Shown here: positions 63,041 through 64,000 of the stretch, one piece after another
Numbering within the stretch: the first letter of the stretch is position 1
How the letters are laid out: every line of letters begins with the position of its first letter
NCBI GenBank assembly: GCA_963843605.1
Contig: CAWJLA010000008.1
Location: forward strand, 682,001 to 746,000
Length of the DNA stretch: 64,000 nt
Origin: FEN-1297 sp963843605
Lineage (GTDB): Bacteria > Bacteroidota > Ignavibacteria > Ignavibacteriales > Ignavibacteriaceae
Direction: 5' to 3'
Program-made: the position numbers and the translations under genes
The notes under the pieces: generated by a model
Told to the model about the DNA's origin: nothing
Databases searched by the model: none
The model's input: only the letters and a program-made list of their open reading frames with translations

Positions 63041-63655
63041 CTACCTATTTTTTAAATTTCTTGCTTCGAGTCTTACCTGTCTCCAGAACGCATCCACATA
63101 TTGCAGTTTGCCGTTTATATCGAGCCTGGGGTCCGGATCTTCTATTTTAACGCTTATTTGAATACTGGCAATCTGACCGGTAGCGGTGATTGGGAAACTG
63201 AGTGTATCGCCGAAAGTATCAAAATAAAGAAGACTAAATTGTGTAACACCCAAATTTGCGCTTCTCGGAGTTTCATGGTCAACAACACGGTAAAGCAGCT
63301 TGTCGTTTGGGTTAGGAGTTGAGGCAAGTTCGCTGGTCGGTCCAAGATAATAATGAAGTGTATCAACATTCCCGGTATTATTCACATCTGTTAAAAACTC
63401 TATGCTGGTGGAATCCGCAATAAGAATTGCCTGCGTCGGTGTCGGGATTTTTGTCCAATCTTTGCAGTAGCCCAGTTTTCTCAAATCATTTTCAAGTACT
63501 TCAACAACGGTTGTCAGGTTTTGCTGTACAATGAGATCCTGTGAATAATTATATGTATTCTCGGCAGCCGCATCGGTCAAGCGGAATAAAATCAGCATCA
63601 GCATTCCGCCGATGATGATAGAACCCAATATGTCCAAAATTGTTGTATAGCCCAT
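63041..63655 (-). CDS. PilW-like minor pilin candidate
   Basis: 204 residues. The N-terminal helix (TTILDILGSIIIGGMLMLIL) after a three-residue leader, then QDLIVQQNLTTVVEVLENDL and a cysteine in KLGYCKDW, is the layout of PilW/GspJ proteins, which begin with a helix and an N-terminal E-x2-L region. No GFTLxE site is present. Genes on both sides start the same way, with gaps of 8 and 2 bases. Assignment is by architecture. Confidence 0.6.
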   Translation of the reverse strand: MGYTTILDILGSIIIGGMLMLILFRLTDAAAENTYNYSQDLIVQQNLTTVVEVLENDLRKLGYCKDWTKIPTPTQAILIADSTSIEFLTDVNNTGNVDTLHYYLGPTSELASTPNPNDKLLYRVVDHETPRSANLGVTQFSLLYFDTFGDTLSFPITATGQIASIQISVKIEDPDPRLDINGKLQYVDAFWRQVRLEARNLKNR

Positions 63656-63657
63656 AA

Positions 63658-64000
63658 CTACCTAAAAACCCAATAACTGTAAACAGTTGATATAGTAACC
63701 GTATCGGCCATTGATATACTCGATACGCTTATTGTTATTTTTTTATACCATGTTTTAGACGTTGTCGAATGATCCAGGTCATTCGGGTTCACATAATTAA
63801 CCTTACATGTTGCTTTGAAAACAGCCGAAGGCATTGTAGCGTCAATCTTTGTATAGCCGTTATAATCATCTATATCATTATAAGTATCATAGGTTTCACC
63901 CATCTCAGGACCGAGAGTTGACGAAAGATCATTTACATTAGTTGTCGGATTACTTGCGGTATAATTATCAAAAGCTTTACTGCTTATTTCTTCTATTAAA
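63658..64000 (-). CDS. Pilin-like protein, N-terminus beyond window
   Basis: The frame is open to the window edge (LIEEISSKAFDNYTASNPTT is encoded at 63940-63999), so the internal ATG at 63903 is not the start. The visible 114 residues end in a beta-rich KTWYKKITISVSSISMADTV, as in PilV-like minor pilins, which measure dozens of residues more. The stop lies two bases from the next gene's start. Probably the first of the minor-subunit genes, or one after others further right. Confidence 0.55.
   Translation of the reverse strand, partial: LIEEISSKAFDNYTASNPTTNVNDLSSTLGPEMGETYDTYNDIDDYNGYTKIDATMPSAVFKATCKVNYVNPNDLDHSTTSKTWYKKITISVSSISMADTVTISTVYSYWVFR

Overview
The window looks like chromosomal DNA of a free-living bacterium of the Bacteroidetes/Chlorobi side of the tree, most probably an Ignavibacteria-like heterotroph. 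This is inference from AT-rich intergenic DNA, frequent TTG starts, a Bacteroidetes-like TAnnTTTG promoter element, the two-member MGQQQLLLIVLG pilin family and general protein flavour; no rRNA gene is present to settle it. Layout: 1-3059 is the 3' part of metH. 3.1-10.1 kb is an accessory island: a dienelactone-hydrolase lipoprotein, a higBA toxin-antitoxin relic, an intact HEPN/nucleotidyltransferase pair, a frameshifted methyltransferase plus PmeII-like endonuclease, an HNH remnant, a DUF4143 ATPase and a RAYT (REP-associated transposase) relic. Three copies of a small palindromic repeat lie here. 10.1-16 kb holds single genes: a YncE propeller/phosphatase lipoprotein, a PIG-L deacetylase, a MarR regulator, a nitroreductase, YceI and YjbR. 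16-26.1 kb is a complete C5 heme-biosynthesis cluster on the minus strand, in transcription order hemX/ccsA-like, hemA, hemC, a TetR-HemD fusion, hemE, hemN, hemY, hemB. A 479-bp element with inverted terminal repeats, carrying a GxxExxY gene, sits exactly between hemE and hemN; its ends match the short palindromic repeats of the accessory island. 26.3-29.8 kb has pyrimidine-nucleoside phosphorylase and aspS. 30.5-39.7 kb is a type IV pilus / type II secretion-like machine in assembly order: two pilin-like proteins, platform, two ATPases, PilM/N-like, PilO/P-like and secretin. It runs directly into two-component genes (39.7-47.7 kb): a receiver, a large hybrid kinase, a receiver-DHp protein without ATPase domain, a second hybrid kinase and an NtrC-type regulator, followed by tRNA-Lys. 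48.3-53.4 kb includes SlyD, an ArsR-DUF2087 regulator with paired operators next to a GIY-YIG gene, a DUF2156 protein, a DUF1624 membrane protein and methylglyoxal synthase. 54.4-59.8 kb is a tight operon of fructokinase, sucrose-phosphate synthase/phosphatase and sucrose synthase. The right edge (61.8-64.0 kb) has three pilus minor-subunit-like genes. Several otherwise conserved genes (hemA, hemC 5' end, aspS, nitroreductase, the methyltransferase and endonuclease, the GxxExxY gene) carry single-base indels, some in homopolymers. In essential genes these are more likely sequence errors than decay.
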